NCBI RefSeq assembly: GCF_003073045.1
Contig: NC_037592.1
Span: 13,944,384 to 14,008,383 of the forward strand
Length of the DNA stretch: 64,000 bases
Direction: 5' to 3'
Source: Pomacea canaliculata
Taxonomy: Eukaryota; Mollusca; Gastropoda; Architaenioglossa; Ampullariidae
The notes under the pieces were generated by a model, which saw only the letters and a list, made by a program, of their open reading frames with translations, was not told where the DNA came from and ran no database searches. The position numbers were made by a program, and so were the translations under genes. Numbering within the stretch: position 1 is the stretch's first letter; every line of letters begins with the position of its first letter. Below, piece after piece: positions 61,183 through 64,000 of the stretch.

Positions 61183-63972
61183 CTAACACCACCCTGGAGT
61201 CCAGACGCCACCCCAGTTCTTGGGGTCACTTTTCGGGTCAACCGGTGCGTTCTGAGGCGGCACACCACTCACCATCCACTTGTGCAGTCTGGCCATCATG
61301 AACTGCAACATCTCGGGCTCCGAGTCCGCCAGGTTCACACGCTCCTCGGGGTCATCTGTGAATGTAGAATTCAACGTTCATTTTATGTTCTCCAGAAAAA
61401 AAATGAAGAAACAATCGACTCCATACAGCAGAGTTTGCCGTTCATACAATACTAGAGGTTTTCAGACCCTCAGTTAAATTGTTGATGACTTTGAACCCCG
61501 CTTTAAATGAACATATGAGTTTTATTGACCAGCTGCAACAAATGGTAAACACTATATATATACTTTTACTAATGTTTCTTTCATTTCTAATAAAATTATA
61601 AATGTTGATTGTGTGTGTTTGTGTGTGCTAGGTTGTCGAGTATGCAGACACCCGAAGAAAATTTTCTGAGTCAAATGCATTTTATTTTGACATATTTATT
61701 TATAATACGGCGGCTGTACTCCAAACTCAGGTGTAAAGCTACAGAAATACATTTAACACAATGGTAGGCGATTAAGTGAAAGGAAAGGACCTTAAAGATG
61801 TCAGCAAACTAGACTGTGATTACTTAAATTTTGAAGTTCTACTTCCTGCTAGAAAGAAACAAATAAAACGGCTTTACTTATTTTCATTTCCGACTGTTCT
61901 AAATAACCAGTTTCAATAAATAATCTTTAGACACCAGCTTACTCCTAATGTTGAAAAGTTGGGGCCCCCACTGTGAATCCCGCTCACTGTTGTTGCTAAA
62001 CAAGAACTGCCCTGATTCTTCTCCTGTGAATTTTGGCAAAGGATACCAGTCGTTGTAGTTCCCTGGAGACCCAGTCATCAGCTTGTAGTCTTTGTACCTG
62101 GAGTAAAAACATAAGCTGGTAGATGTTTCTAAGCAAGAATGTCCTCTGATGCAGATATTTGCAAAGTATACTATCGCCGAAGAAGTAACAAAGAGCTGCT
62201 GAGCTCGAGAAGAATTGTTGAGCATGAGAGAAAAGTTTGCTGAACAAGCTTGAAAAGGCTGCTGGGCACAAAAGAAAAAGTTGCTGAGCAGGACAGAAAT
62301 GATTGCTAAGCAAGAGATAAATATAAAGATAAGAGAGACTGAGATGGAGAAGATAAAGGTATTAGGATGAGGACGAACAATATAAAAAGTAACAAAAATT
62401 CAGACCTGCAGACGGAAAGAGACACAGAGACATGTTGATAGAAACAAACTATGACATGATCCTCTTTTCAGCACCAGCAGCCAAACAACAACACCATGGA
62501 CCTGATAGCGGTGCTGTTCATGATGGTGTCGATGTTGTAGACGAACTCAAATCGGTTGCTGGCGGCCCCCTGACTGAGCATCTCCCACTGGTTGACACCA
62601 TCGATGTCACTAGCTGCAATAACCAATTAAAATTATTTCAGATTGATCATTTATAAATTGCATATCTTGCATTGTAACTACATTCAACAAATCTCAATGT
62701 TTCGTAAATTTCTATGACAATTAAACCTGTTTTAAAGCAAGAATGTGACCAGTATAGTCGTCTTTATTTTGAATTAAATGTTTTGTTTTTCAATGCAAGG
62801 TATCGCCACGTGTCATCGAGTGTGATGTGTCTCGTAAACAAAGTATAACTTACGAGCTTCTGCGCCGGCTAAATGCAGTATTGTGGGAAACCAGTCTACG
62901 GCATGCATCATTCTGAAAAACAGTGTGAAAAAAATTAATGTATATTGTGTACATGCATGGGCACGAGCCCAAAGTAAACGAAAGGAAAAACTCAGTAGAG
63001 TTAACGTCTATAACACTGTCAGCCAGACTGTTTTTGTATTCAGAGAATGACAATTTTCAAGAAATTTGAGTATACAGACTCACTCATTGGTTATAGTCCC
63101 AGCTTTGGAAACAAGATTTTTGCTCCAGACAAAGGCTACACCCCGGGTACCTCCTTCCCAAAACGTCGTCTTGGCTCCCCGCAATGGCCAGTTGTTGGCT
63201 GCGTGAATAACTGGACCTCCATTCTGGAGAGAAAAGTTTTGCACCTGAGGTTTCTGCTCTCATCGACTGATGATCTGACATTACTCTGTGATTTCCTGAT
63301 GTACTTGAATTTTACTCACCAAAGCTTCTACCCACTAGCGGCTCGTTGTGTCGCCTGCATCTGAGGATGGGACTCGACAGGAGAGAGATGATAGCGGACT
63401 AATACATCGAAAATAGCTCGAGCGTTCGAAAACGAGGTTTAAGGGGAAAGAAGAAGGGAAATAATGCACAATAAAGGGGCGGTCACTCCAAACTCACGTC
63501 AGTGGTGAAGATGAGCAGCGCGTTGTCCAGCAGTCCAGCACGGTCCAGAGCCGCCGTGATGTTACCAAACGACTCGTCCATCATGGACACCATGCCTGAG
63601 TTCAAAGAATAAACCTTGTATAAACCATCTTGATAGATACTGCACGATAGCGTGCGTGTAATAAACCATGAGTAAACAGTCGTGGACATCATAGCAATGG
63701 TGACCACTCTTCGTCTTGGGAGATCAGGAACGAAAAAATGATGGAGTTCGTTCATCGTTTAAAGAGGGAAATAAAGGACATTTTTTCTACCGACTGTTAT
63801 CTTAACGTCGTTTATTTTGCTTCTCCTAAATTTCTCTTTGTGCGTGAACTGGACATTTTCACAAGGAAAAAGAAAAGTCTGCACAAAATCTGCATGTCAG
63901 TCACTCACCGCAATAAACTCTCCTGTCCACGGTCTCTATCGACTTGTACATATTCTCGTATTTCTCTGGGAC
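61183..63972 (-). CDS. ARSB: Arylsulfatase B-like sulfatase (ARS2), 3' part, runs off right edge
   Basis: Seven exons are visible: 63909-63972 (VPEKYENMYKSI), 63498-63595 ([20 protein letters not shown] and FTTD), 63084-63223 ([28 protein letters not shown]), 62854-62912 ([19 protein letters not shown]), 62502-62613 ([14 protein letters not shown]), 61943-62097 (YKDYKLMTGSPGNYNDWYP) and 61183-61355 (DDPEERVNLADSEPEML, ending GVWTPGWC). These cover the region from the second metal-site loop (FTTDNGG) to the C terminus. The catalytic CSPSR block lies beyond the window. All visible exons join in frame, unlike ARS1. The segment that is one exon in ARS1 (5830-6086) is split here by an intron (62098-62501), whose donor GTCCAT is weak. 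It is expected to remove sulfate from glycosaminoglycan-type substrates. Gene identity is firm at family level; whether it is the ortholog of vertebrate ARSB is not. Confidence 0.88.
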
Positions 63973-64000
63973 CTGAGACAGACAGGAAAATATGACTGGG

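Overview
The window is eukaryotic genomic DNA: AT-rich, with short exons bounded by GT/AG, long introns, many non-LTR retrotransposon and DNA-transposon remnants, and no operons. Domain content (arylsulfatase B-like sulfatases, MAM-like ectodomains, I/Nimb-, L2/CR1- and RTE-like LINEs, tRNA-type SINEs, a pogo-type MITE, a MULE) points to an invertebrate, most likely a mollusc and perhaps a gastropod. That assignment is an inference. Every gene recognised lies on the minus strand.

Layout, left to right. (1) 143-1808: 5' half of a receptor-like gene, 'A', running off the left edge. (2) 4274-10244: a complete 13-exon arylsulfatase B-like gene, ARS1, with three single-base frame breaks; decayed copies of its 5' region lie at about 12.7-14.1 kb. 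(3) 14721-58.4 kb: four tandem genes, B, C, D and E, of one receptor family, each with nine coding exons plus an upstream leader block, and remnants of further copies at 38.7-39.35 kb, 59.34-59.55 kb and 60.37-60.53 kb. (4) 61183-63972: 3' part of a second arylsulfatase B-like gene, ARS2, running off the right edge.

The receptor family is the main content. Spliced by eye, gene C gives one uninterrupted 966-nt reading frame (321 aa): signal peptide; short Cys box; MAM-like ectodomain; Ser/Thr-rich stalk; very valine-rich membrane helix followed by basic residues; tyrosine-motif cytoplasmic tail. There are two tail types. The short tail (C, E, one relic) carries an ITIM-type VTYRNL; the long tail (B, D, one relic) carries many tyrosines, including YDVP and a C-terminal SDYDHV. 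Ectodomains pair B with C and D with E, but tails pair B with D and C with E, the pattern expected of 'paired receptors' shaped by exon exchange or gene conversion. A role in immune-type or self/non-self signalling is an inference; I recognise no named ortholog.

Mobile DNA marks the history. An RTE-like LINE fragment and a tRNA-type SINE are shared by the D and E units and so predate their split. The I/Nimb-like LINE (B), L2-like fragments and pogo MITE (C) and MULE (D) are each in one copy only. Genes A, B, D, E and ARS1 each carry single-base frame breaks in otherwise well kept exons, whereas C and the visible part of ARS2 do not. This could be real decay or consensus errors in the assembly. 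No retrovirus-like or LTR element was recognised.
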